The notes: a model not told the origin generated them from the sequence alone. 6,613 bases of DNA from Bacilli bacterium (GCA_016282055.1 JAEEJT010000066.1:1-6613); one strand, 5' to 3'. Counted from the stretch's first letter, positions 1-6,527 are shown. Numbers and translations are program-made.

Positions 1-557
1 TACCAACCACCAAAGAAATAACCTTCTTTTGATGGATTAGCAGGTCTTGTAGCCTTAGAGTTTTTACTAATCTCTTGACTACTAACTACAGTTCCACCAA
101 ATGTTTCAAAAGTAACAGTAAATTTTTCAACAACTTCAGTAGTCCATTTTGCATAAATTATAGTATCTTTAACAACAGGTGTTAAGAAATCATATAAATC
201 TGTGCATTCTTCATTACTATACCAGTTTTCAAATACGAATCCATCTTTACTAGGGTCAGCTGGTTTTGTTACAGTAGAGTTTTTAGTAATTGTTTGACTA
301 CTAATACTACTTCCTCCATTAGTTTCAAAACTTACAGTGTATTTTTCTTCTTCGCTTGACCATTTAGCGTAAAGTACAAGGTCTTTTGTAACTTTAGTAT
401 TGAAATCAAAAACAGTATTAAATTCACTATCACAATACCAATTTACAAAAAAGAATCCTTCTTTAGTTGGATCTTCTGGTTTAGTAACCAATTCATCCTT
501 TAAGACTTTTAGTTCAGTAATATTACTTCCACCATTAGTCTCAAACTTTACAGTGTA
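1..557 (-). repeat. Tandem InlB B-repeat units (about 216-219 bp period)
   Basis: The lipoprotein gene contains direct repeats visible at both DNA and protein level. Unit 1 starts near 557 (residue 26), unit 2 near 341 (residue 98) and unit 3 near 122 (residue 171), a period of 72-73 codons. Units 2 and 3 are the most alike: both encode SSQ-(T/E)-I-(T/S)-KNS followed by a (K/R)PA(D/N)PSK(D/E)G segment, while unit 1 is more diverged and lacks the SSQ motif. The third unit is cut by the window edge, so the total number of units is unknown. Confidence 0.85.
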
Positions 558-632
558 TTCTTTGTTTGTATTACAGCTTAAACAAATTAAGCAAGATAAG
601 AAACAAAGAACAAAAGCAAAAATCTTTTTCAT
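1..632 (-). CDS. Lipoprotein with tandem InlB B-repeats (3' end beyond window)
   Basis: My own minus-strand translation gives 210 codons from ATG at 632..630 to the window edge with no stop, so the C-terminus is missing. Residues 1-19 form a lipoprotein-type signal peptide (MKK, then a hydrophobic Cys-rich core) and C20 is the likely lipidated cysteine (context CLSC-N). The -3 position is Cys rather than the usual Leu, and C14 (FLSC) is an alternative. Three repeats follow, starting at Y26, Y98 and F171. Each opens with (Y/F)TVxFET(N/F)GG, has a (K/R)PxDP- or RPANP-type proline segment followed by (K/D)GxxFxxW, and, where complete, closes with YAKW. This is the InlB B-repeat (Listeria-Bacteroides repeat, Flg_new) pattern; such proteins are usually surface-anchored and often adhesive, and no function can be assigned here. 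An AGGAGG site (642..637) overlaps the TAG stop of the preceding gene, so translation is probably coupled. It is the last visible gene of the ABC operon. Confidence 0.9.
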   Translation of the reverse strand, partial: MKKIFAFVLCFLSCLICLSCNTNKEYTVKFETNGGSNITELKVLKDELVTKPEDPTKEGFFFVNWYCDSEFNTVFDFNTKVTKDLVLYAKWSSEEEKYTVSFETNGGSSISSQTITKNSTVTKPADPSKDGFVFENWYSNEECTDLYDFLTPVVKDTIIYAKWTTEVVEKFTVTFETFGGTVVSSQEISKNSKATRPANPSKEGYFFGGW

Positions 633-640
633 AGTTCCTC

Positions 641-1123
641 CTAGTCGAAGATGTCAAAGTTGTCTTCAACAACATTGACTCTTATTTTTATTCTTGATTT
701 TGATTTATTATTATCATTAGATTCAACAGTAACAGTTGCAAATGCATTTTTATAAAATTTGATTTTACAAGTTCCATCTTTATTCACAATTAGTTCGTAT
801 TTATCACTTACATTTGTTGAATAAGTAAGACCTTTATCAGTAGCATTCTCAGGAGAAATCTCACAACGAATCTCAACTTCAAGTCCTTCAACAAATTTTT
901 CTTCAATGTAACCAACTAAATGATCATTTTCTACTTCATCTTTTAAATTTGGATTATTTTCAAGTTGTTCTAAAGTATATTCTTTAAAATTTTTAGATAC
1001 ACATGTTATCTTATCAACGTATATAACAGGATTATAAACTTTCATTCTTAATCCAATAAAACCAACAATAACAATTGCCAAAATATATATAACAGCTATT
1101 AATAATATAACACTTTTCTTCAT
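641..1123 (-). CDS. Membrane-anchored protein with Ig-like (Big_2-like) outer domain
   Basis: The protein has 160 residues. One hydrophobic helix at about residues 4-25, preceded by MKK, acts as an uncleaved anchor or signal; there is no lipobox, so the rest should face outside. Residues about 80-152 look like a bacterial Ig-like group 2 fold: a CEISPENAT-K-LTYSTN segment, then a LIVNKDG turn and an AxVTVES strand, ending in a strand before the acidic tail. I recognise the fold pattern, not a named family. Its ATG overlaps the permease stop by one base (TAATG, 1125..1121), with an AGG core at 1135..1133 as a weaker ribosome binding site. This strongly suggests production coupled to the permease. 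It may be an extracytoplasmic accessory subunit of the transporter or bind wall or surface material; the role is unknown. Confidence 0.85.
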   Translation of the reverse strand: MKKSVILLIAVIYILAIVIVGFIGLRMKVYNPVIYVDKITCVSKNFKEYTLEQLENNPNLKDEVENDHLVGYIEEKFVEGLEVEIRCEISPENATDKGLTYSTNVSDKYELIVNKDGTCKIKFYKNAFATVTVESNDNNKSKSRIKIRVNVVEDNFDIFD

Positions 1124-2805
1124 TATTGTCTACCTGAAGCATCTGTATAGAATACTTTTATCCTTTTCATAAATAAAATACAAACACATATTAACATACC
1201 AAGACCAATTAGCATCATCTTAAGTAATCCATTAGTTAATGCTTTAGTATTAAGTAATGATTCACTTAATAATTTATAAGTAAATAAACTAAATGCAAAT
1301 GAAATAATAAATGCATAAACTGTTGATTTATTTTCATTTGGATTACTAACTTCAGTTCCAACTGTTGCATATTGTTCGTTTTGAGGATTCATAATATCAA
1401 GCATTGCACTATAAACCATGTGAGCAAAATGAACAAATAGAATTGCAAAATTAAATAACAAAATGTTATTAAAAGGAAGTCTATTTATTACACCAAAGAA
1501 ATATGATGTAATAAATACAGAAATTGTAGAGAAAAACATATTAAAGAAAAGCTTAGCAAATAAAGGATAAGCAATCCAAACTGGTTTTGTTTTCTTCATA
1601 TAACCAGCTCTACCTTCTCTACTATAGTATGTTGCTACTAAACTATTACTAGCAAGCATTGGTAAACAAATTAAAAGTACATTAAATGTATAACTTAATA
1701 CATCACCAAGTTGTTTAGTATCCATAGCAGCATACAACTTATTAAGTAATAGTATTAATATTGGTACTATTACATATACAGCTAAATAATTTAAAGAAAT
1801 ATCAACACTTCTTATATTTATTAACCATTCTTTGTTAATAAAAGTAAGAAATACGCTTCTTTTTTTATTACGTTTTGTATTATCTAAAGACTTATTTTGT
1901 TCAAAGTTTTTAGCCATCATTCTAAAGAACATTGGTCTTGAGATTAAATATCCAGCAAGAATTAATAATGCATTAACTAAAATTAATATTAAGAATTTAA
2001 TAATAGTCCAAATAGTAAAAGAATACATTGATGTAATATTAGACTTTTGACCAATAATAATTCTTATTAAATGATTTGATAATACTAATTTTTTATCACA
2101 GAAATCAATAAAATTACGAATATTTTTTCCAATCTTATCCCATTGATTAATTAAATCAATGTTTTCAGGAATTAAACTAATTAAATAAACAACACCAATA
2201 ATTGTAACAGCAAGAATTGCTGTTACTAATATAGACTCAATAATAGGATTTTTCTTTAAAAATCTATAAATATAAAGTAATGGAATAGATAATAAAGATC
2301 CAATTAATACTGGTAAACTTATTATAAAAATCAAAGGAATCCACATTGTAAATAGAATATATGGATGACATCCTTGAACTGTTAGTAATAAAATAACACA
2401 ACCTAGAATAATTGGAATTAAAAATCCAAATGCTTTTTTAATTTCATAAATATAATAAACAATAATCTTAGAAATAAAAATATAATTAGTATTTACTGGT
2501 AAAGTTATTAATACTTTATTATCATCTGAAAAGTAGAGAGTTTTCATTAACTCTACAGTACACGAGATAATCGATAAAGTTAAGGAAATAAACAAAACAA
2601 GTGTAATAACATATGGGGCTTCACTATAATAAAACAAGTTTAATAGTTTAGCTACATATAATATTGCAAATGTTAATATACCAACAATTAAGAACTTTAA
2701 AACACCAAATACTATTTTTCTAATAGTTTGTTCTTTATTATGCATCCAAGATAAGTCAATCTTATCATGAAGTTGCATAAGAACAAGTGTTTTTAATTTA
2801 TTCAT
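1123..2805 (-). CDS. ABC-2-type exporter permease, two-halved integral membrane protein
   Basis: The reading is 560 residues starting at MNKLKTLVLM (ATG 2805..2803). The frame stays open upstream to an ATG at 2823 and a TTG at 2826, but only 2805 has a good ribosome binding site (GAAGG, 8 bases upstream), and it gives an 8-base ATGAATAA overlap with the ATPase gene. The protein has about 12 hydrophobic segments in two halves, roughly residues 31-55, 65-85, 108-180 and 192-212, then 262-290, 340-358, 372-390, 412-440, 446-468, 495-512 and 526-546. A DDNKVLITLPV element near residue 94, SREG near 395 and LDIMNP near 469 recall the large putative ABC-exporter permeases of Bacillota that pair with a single ATPase subunit. 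The partner is presumably the ATPase domain encoded just upstream. Export is likelier than import because no substrate-binding-protein gene is present; the substrate is unknown. It lacks clear similarity to any named transporter. Confidence 0.85.
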   Translation of the reverse strand: MNKLKTLVLMQLHDKIDLSWMHNKEQTIRKIVFGVLKFLIVGILTFAILYVAKLLNLFYYSEAPYVITLVLFISLTLSIISCTVELMKTLYFSDDNKVLITLPVNTNYIFISKIIVYYIYEIKKAFGFLIPIILGCVILLLTVQGCHPYILFTMWIPLIFIISLPVLIGSLLSIPLLYIYRFLKKNPIIESILVTAILAVTIIGVVYLISLIPENIDLINQWDKIGKNIRNFIDFCDKKLVLSNHLIRIIIGQKSNITSMYSFTIWTIIKFLILILVNALLILAGYLISRPMFFRMMAKNFEQNKSLDNTKRNKKRSVFLTFINKEWLINIRSVDISLNYLAVYVIVPILILLLNKLYAAMDTKQLGDVLSYTFNVLLICLPMLASNSLVATYYSREGRAGYMKKTKPVWIAYPLFAKLFFNMFFSTISVFITSYFFGVINRLPFNNILLFNFAILFVHFAHMVYSAMLDIMNPQNEQYATVGTEVSNPNENKSTVYAFIISFAFSLFTYKLLSESLLNTKALTNGLLKMMLIGLGMLICVCILFMKRIKVFYTDASGRQ

Positions 2806-4945
2806 TTTTATTACCTTCACCATCAATAATATTCATATAGAATTCTTCAACACTAATTCCACTATCTTCTATTTCTTTTATAGATTTAACACATTGAATT
2901 TCGCCTTTTTTAATAATAGCAATTCGACCACAAATCTTTTCAACGATATCAATTAAATGACTTGAGAAAAAGACAATATTTCCAGCTTCAGCATGTAATC
3001 TCATACATTCTTTAACTTGAAAGATACTAGATGGATCAAGTCCAGTTAAAGGTTCATCAAGAATCCAAACCTTTGGGTTATGTACTAAAGCTGCCATAAT
3101 AGTTATTTTTTGTTTCATTCCATGTGAATATGTTTGAATCTTACTATCAATAGAATGATTCATATCAAATAAATTGATATATTTTGTCATTCTTTCATTT
3201 CTATCTTCTAAACTTACATTATAAATATCAGCAATATAATTAATATATTCTCTTCCTGTTAGCTTTTCATATAAAGCATAATGGTCAGGAACATATCCAA
3301 TATTAGCTTTAGCTTTAACAGGTTCTTCTATTGCGTTAAACCCACAAACATTAATCTCTCCACTTGTTACAGAGTGTATACCAACAATACTTTTAATGAT
3401 TGTTGATTTACCAGCTCCATTTGGACCTAAAAATCCAAATACTTCTCCTCCATGAACACTAAATGAAGCATTATTTACAGCATACACTTTAGATGTTGCA
3501 TATTTTTTACATAAGTTTTTAATTTCAAGTATTGGTTTTATATCTTGATTTTCCATAGCTTTTCTATCCTCTAAAGATAATTGTGATTCATATGCAAATT
3601 TATGAATCTTAATTTCTTTTAATTTCATATTTAATTCTTTATGGCTTGCAGCAATTCTAAAGAATTCATTATATACAAACCACATTGCAAGTCCGAGCAT
3701 AACATAAACAGTAAAATAAACAAGTTGGTACCAATGATGAAATACATAACTATGACCTTTAAAAGTAACAGTTGTTGTAATTTCAAATAATTTCTTTGCC
3801 CAATTACCAAGTTTATCAGCAATAAAATCACTATTTATAAAGAAATAGTCAACACTATGTCCCATTTCAGTAAAGACAACGTTTAAAGTAAGCACTAATA
3901 CGTAATATACAAAAAAACCAATCATCGAATATATAAATTCTTTTAATTTAGGTTTTTTAAAGTATCCTAATGCAACAATTAAAAGTGGCATAAAGAATGC
4001 TATCCAGTGATTATACCAGAATGTCCATAATCTCATTTGGAAAATATTAGTATCAGAACTATAATTTGGCATTAACATAGCAAATAAAGCACCAAGTACA
4101 TTAATAAAATATGTAAAATAGAATAAACGCTTCATTTTAAATATTAAACATAATGGAATAATAAACATCGCAGTATTACACAAATGAATAGGCCAATCCC
4201 AAGGAGTTTTAAAATCACTATAAGAATAATTTACCATAAATCCTACCATTGTTATTAATGATAAGTAAATTAAACTAAAACTAATAACTTCTTGTTTCTT
4301 ATTTCTTAAAAAGAAATATAAACTAACAGGAATTATAATAGCTAGATAAACAAATATTCTATGAATACTAGTTAAGCTCTTAATTAATAGCGTTTTCTTA
4401 GAAAATCCAAATAAAAATTGGAATGTATAATTAGGTTTTGATGCTATAAGCATTAAAACAAACACTAATAATGAATATAAAACTTCTTTATAATTATATT
4501 TTGTATTTAAATTCTTTAATACATAATAAAAACTCAATAATAGGCTTAAAATTCCCTCTATAATCAAAGATAATGATAAAACCCAATTACTACTAGTACC
4601 AATATATAAACAAGTTATAGGCTTAATAAGAGCTATACTCATTATTGAAACAATTGGAGAAGTAATACTAACAATTAAATTAATACTTTTAATGTTAAAC
4701 TTCTTCTTTAGTAACAATAATATAACATTAGAATTTTGTAGCCAAACAGTAATCATAGTTAATATAGCTACAAATTTACTAGTATTACTAATACTAATAA
4801 AACTATCAAGTCCTATATAATTATTAACAAATGTATCATAACACAATAATCTTACACAAAAAATACTAAATAGCATTATTGAAAGACACAAAACAATTAT
4901 ATTTATTACTTTATTTTCTAACTTTTTAGATATATTATCAAACAT
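2798..4945 (-). CDS. YwaF/TIGR02206-like membrane protein fused to ABC ATPase
   Basis: The protein has 715 residues. Residues 1-430 are polytopic membrane sequence with about 12 segments. Within them, about 185-428 resembles the YwaF/TIGR02206 (TMEM164-like) family: WDWPIHLCN at 249-257 with its HLC triplet (254-256), then LGALFAMLMPN at 284-294, NHW at 312-314 and HHWYQ at 403-407. The first 180 residues are additional hydrophobic sequence I cannot place. A charged, probably helical linker (about 432-470) leads to a complete ABC ATPase: Walker A GPNGAGKST 507-515, Q-loop region IGYVPD 549-554 (Asp at the usual Gln/Glu position), signature YSHGMKQK 606-613, Walker B WILDEP 627-632, D-loop GLD 635-637 and H-loop His 663. 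All catalytic elements are intact. The start at 4945 follows GAGG (4956..4953) and a good promoter. It leads the operon and overlaps the permease gene by 8 bases, so the ATPase very likely powers that permease. The fusion is the oddity; the biochemical role of the membrane half is unproven. Confidence 0.88.
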   Translation of the reverse strand: MFDNISKKLENKVINIIVLCLSIMLFSIFCVRLLCYDTFVNNYIGLDSFISISNTSKFVAILTMITVWLQNSNVILLLLKKKFNIKSINLIVSITSPIVSIMSIALIKPITCLYIGTSSNWVLSLSLIIEGILSLLLSFYYVLKNLNTKYNYKEVLYSLLVFVLMLIASKPNYTFQFLFGFSKKTLLIKSLTSIHRIFVYLAIIIPVSLYFFLRNKKQEVISFSLIYLSLITMVGFMVNYSYSDFKTPWDWPIHLCNTAMFIIPLCLIFKMKRLFYFTYFINVLGALFAMLMPNYSSDTNIFQMRLWTFWYNHWIAFFMPLLIVALGYFKKPKLKEFIYSMIGFFVYYVLVLTLNVVFTEMGHSVDYFFINSDFIADKLGNWAKKLFEITTTVTFKGHSYVFHHWYQLVYFTVYVMLGLAMWFVYNEFFRIAASHKELNMKLKEIKIHKFAYESQLSLEDRKAMENQDIKPILEIKNLCKKYATSKVYAVNNASFSVHGGEVFGFLGPNGAGKSTIIKSIVGIHSVTSGEINVCGFNAIEEPVKAKANIGYVPDHYALYEKLTGREYINYIADIYNVSLEDRNERMTKYINLFDMNHSIDSKIQTYSHGMKQKITIMAALVHNPKVWILDEPLTGLDPSSIFQVKECMRLHAEAGNIVFFSSHLIDIVEKICGRIAIIKKGEIQCVKSIKEIEDSGISVEEFYMNIIDGEGNKNE

Positions 4946-4950
4946 ATTTA

Positions 4951-4956
4951 TTCCTC
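4951..4956 (-). promoter_or_regulatory. Ribosome binding site of the fused ATPase gene
   Basis: The minus strand reads GAGGAA, with GAGG seven bases before ATG 4945. The predicted leader is only about 17 bases long, so there is no room for a riboswitch between promoter and start. Confidence 0.7.
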
Positions 4957-4968
4957 ACAGTAAAACTT

Positions 4969-4997
4969 ATTATACAATAATTTACTAATTTTATCAA
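4969..4997 (-). promoter_or_regulatory. Sigma-A-type promoter of the ABC/lipoprotein operon
   Basis: The -35 box TTGATA (4997..4992) and -10 box TATAAT (4974..4969) are separated by exactly 17 bases. Only one of twelve hexamer bases deviates from consensus. The start of transcription is expected near 4962. The promoter lies just downstream of the degV terminator, so the four-gene operon should be transcribed independently of marR-degV. No operator-like palindrome overlaps it. Confidence 0.8.
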
Positions 4998-5009
4998 CCA
5001 ATTAAACTT

Positions 5010-5056
5010 AAAAAGTGCTGTATTTATAGTTTTAAACTATAATAATACAACACTTT
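5010..5056 (-). terminator. Intrinsic terminator of the marR-degV operon
   Basis: A long AT-rich hairpin forms on the minus strand. The outer arms 5056..5044 and 5024..5012 (13 pairs, one of them G-U) and inner arms 5041..5034 and 5032..5025 (8 pairs) are separated by a two-base bulge (5043-5042) and close on a very short loop. The 3' arm runs into a T5 stretch (5014..5010). It begins 49 bases after the degV stop. The plus-strand exit has no T run, so it acts only in the minus direction. Confidence 0.75.
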
Positions 5057-5105
5057 CTAAAAATCGTTTTAATAAATAAAATGTTTTTTAATATTTAAAT
5101 AAATT

Positions 5106-5954
5106 TTATTTTGAAAAGAAAACAACACCTATTGCTCCAGGTCCAACATGAGTTCCTATTGTACTACCAACAATATAAATAGGAACTTCATTTATATCAT
5201 TTTCCCATAATTCTTTTTCATCTTCGATATACTTTTTAAGCATTATATTTGATAAACCAGAATATAATGTTGCATATGGCATTGTAAAATCTATTTTGCC
5301 ATTCTTTTCAATTAATTCATTTAATAAATTATTAGCTCTCTTAGATCCTCTAGCTTTACCAACAAGTTTAACAACTCCATCTTCAACTGATATTACTGGT
5401 TTAATTTTTAATATTTCTCCAGCAAACGCAACAGTCTTAGAAATCCTACCACCTTTTTTAAGATACTCTAATGTATCAACAATAGCAAGTATTCTAATTT
5501 TATCTTTTACTCGATTAAGTTCATCATATATTTCTCTAGCACTTAATCCATCTTTAATAAGTCTTAAAGCATACTCGCATAGTATTCTTTCTCCAGCAGT
5601 AGCACTTAAGCTATCAACAACAAATACTTTTCCTTCAAAATCTAAACTTGCCATTAATGCACTATTGTAAGTACTAGATAATTTAGATGACATAATAATA
5701 ACAATTAAATCATCTCCATTTTTAGTTAATCTTTCATACTCTTCACTAAACCTGTATGGAGTTATTTGACTAGTTTTAGGTAATATATCAGTTTCAATTA
5801 ATTTTTCATAAAACTCATTAGCTTTTAAATTAACTCCATCAATATACTCTTCTTCACCAAAACTAATATACATAGAGATTACACTAATCCCATATTCTTT
5901 AGCTTCTTCTAAAGTAATATCAGAAGCCGAATCAATTAATATTTTTACACCCAT
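5106..5954 (-). CDS. DegV/FakB-family fatty-acid-binding protein
   Basis: The protein has 282 residues, the normal full length for the DegV family. These cytosolic proteins hold a fatty acid and, where the FakA kinase exists, present its carboxylate for phosphorylation so that exogenous fatty acids enter phospholipid synthesis. Visible family marks are DSASD (8-12), the KTSQITP loop (60-66) whose Thr-Ser contacts the lipid carboxylate in characterised members, SSKLSSTYNSA (89-99), DTLEYLKKGGRIS (160-172) and the C-terminal GSTIGTHVGPGAIG (263-276) with H269. All are intact. The start at 5954 overlaps the stop of the MarR gene (TAATG) and is preceded by AAAGGAA. The gene is co-transcribed with the regulator from the operator-controlled promoter and ends at the hairpin terminator. 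The fold assignment is firm; the lipid preference and the presence of a FakA partner cannot be judged here. Confidence 0.95.
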   Translation of the reverse strand: MGVKILIDSASDITLEEAKEYGISVISMYISFGEEEYIDGVNLKANEFYEKLIETDILPKTSQITPYRFSEEYERLTKNGDDLIVIIMSSKLSSTYNSALMASLDFEGKVFVVDSLSATAGERILCEYALRLIKDGLSAREIYDELNRVKDKIRILAIVDTLEYLKKGGRISKTVAFAGEILKIKPVISVEDGVVKLVGKARGSKRANNLLNELIEKNGKIDFTMPYATLYSGLSNIMLKKYIEDEKELWENDINEVPIYIVGSTIGTHVGPGAIGVVFFSK

Positions 5955-6394
5955 TATTCCTTTCCTGCTCTTTCTTTTAGTCTATTATCAATTATATCAA
6001 GTGCTTTATAAAGTATAGTTCTTTCTTCTAAAGTTAATGCTATACTTGCTTCTTTTAAAATACTATCAATTTTATCAGATATAAATTTACCAACTTCATT
6101 TCCTTTATCAGTTAATAATATAGTACTCTTATAACTTTTATTCTCATATTTATTTAAAACAATAAATCCATTATTTAAAAGAAAATCAAGAATTCTAGAT
6201 ATTGCTGCTTTATCAATATCACAAAGTCTAGTTAATTCTTTAATAGATAATTCTTTCATCCTATATAAATAATATAAACAAGAAACATGAGGACTTTTAA
6301 GATTATATTCTTTCATCTCAAAGTTTTTTATTCTTCTAATACTTCTATTAATACTATTAATATGATTTGTAAATACATAAAATCTTTCTTCCAT
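5954..6394 (-). CDS. MarR-family winged-helix transcriptional repressor
   Basis: The protein has 146 residues, typical of MarR. Helical dimerisation segments lie at about 2-27 and 105-142. The DNA-binding part runs from about 33 to 98: SPHVSCLYYLY (34-44), a first HTH helix around 49-57 (LSIKELTRL), the recognition helix around 60-73 (DKAAISRILDFL), and the wing ending in LTDKG (94-98). Start ATG 6394 has AGGAG at 6404..6400. It is the first gene of a two-gene unit with degV, overlapping it by one base. A perfect palindrome overlaps its own -35 box, so autorepression is the obvious model. Regulators of this type placed before DegV suggest a lipid or fatty-acid ligand (compare FabT, also MarR-family), but that is inference; the ligand and other targets are unknown. 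Confidence 0.93.
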   Translation of the reverse strand: MEERFYVFTNHINSINRSIRRIKNFEMKEYNLKSPHVSCLYYLYRMKELSIKELTRLCDIDKAAISRILDFLLNNGFIVLNKYENKSYKSTILLTDKGNEVGKFISDKIDSILKEASIALTLEERTILYKALDIIDNRLKERAGKE

Positions 6395-6414
6395 AATAAC
6401 TCCTAAACAAAAAT

Positions 6415-6443
6415 ATTATAAATAATATTTGTTGACTTGTCAA
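6415..6443 (-). promoter_or_regulatory. Consensus sigma-A promoter of marR-degV
   Basis: TTGACA (6443..6438), a 17-base spacer and TATAAT (6420..6415) match the consensus at all twelve hexamer bases. Predicted transcription starts near 6408, giving a leader of about 14 bases that contains AGGAG. Such an intrinsically strong promoter would normally need repression, in keeping with the overlapping palindrome. Confidence 0.88.
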
Positions 6444-6446
6444 CAA
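6429..6446. promoter_or_regulatory. Palindromic MarR operator overlapping the -35 box
   Basis: TTGTTGACTTGTCAACAA has perfect 8-base arms around a 2-base centre. Length and symmetry fit MarR-family dimer sites. It covers the whole -35 hexamer of the marR promoter, so a bound dimer would block RNA polymerase. It cannot be a terminator in either direction, since no T run follows immediately and the loop would be only two bases. Confidence 0.8.
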
Positions 6447-6488
6447 TTTATATATATTTATAACATTTAAACATAATTTGTATATAAT

Positions 6489-6527
6489 AAAAAAACTCTT
6501 CCCAGAAAACATACATTCTTAAAAGAG
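6489..6527 (-). terminator. Intrinsic terminator of the gene upstream of marR
   Basis: On the minus strand CTCTTTT (6527..6521) pairs with GGAAGAG (6502..6496, two G-U pairs), with an inner AGAA/TTCT stem (6519..6516 with 6507..6504) and an eight-base loop. A run of seven T's follows at once (6495..6489). It sits between a probable gene end at 6544 and the marR promoter, insulating the latter. Confidence 0.7.

Noticed and set aside
1..557. CRISPR-like array
   Set aside because: The repeat period is about 216-219 bp with diverged units that keep the reading frame; these are protein-domain repeats, not CRISPR repeats with unique spacers.
400..678. Plus-strand open frame of 92 codons
   Set aside because: It lies antisense across the well-supported lipoprotein start and the end of the Ig-like gene, has no ribosome binding site and encodes low-complexity sequence; it is a shadow.
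1832..2050. Plus-strand 72-codon frame inside the permease gene
   Set aside because: It is antisense to conserved permease sequence and has no initiation signals.
3631..3831. Minus-strand 66-codon frame inside the fused ATPase gene
   Set aside because: It is entirely within the main frame, out of phase, and Leu/Ile-rich because of the membrane-coding composition; it is a shadow.
5296..5670. Plus-strand open frame of 124 codons
   Set aside because: It is antisense to the conserved core of degV and reflects that gene's codon pattern; there is no promoter or ribosome binding site.
6432..6460. Divergent plus-strand promoter from the MarR operator
   Set aside because: TTGACT occurs on the plus strand, but a TATAAT-like box occurs only at poor spacing (TATATT after 15 bases), and no plus-strand gene follows before the window ends.
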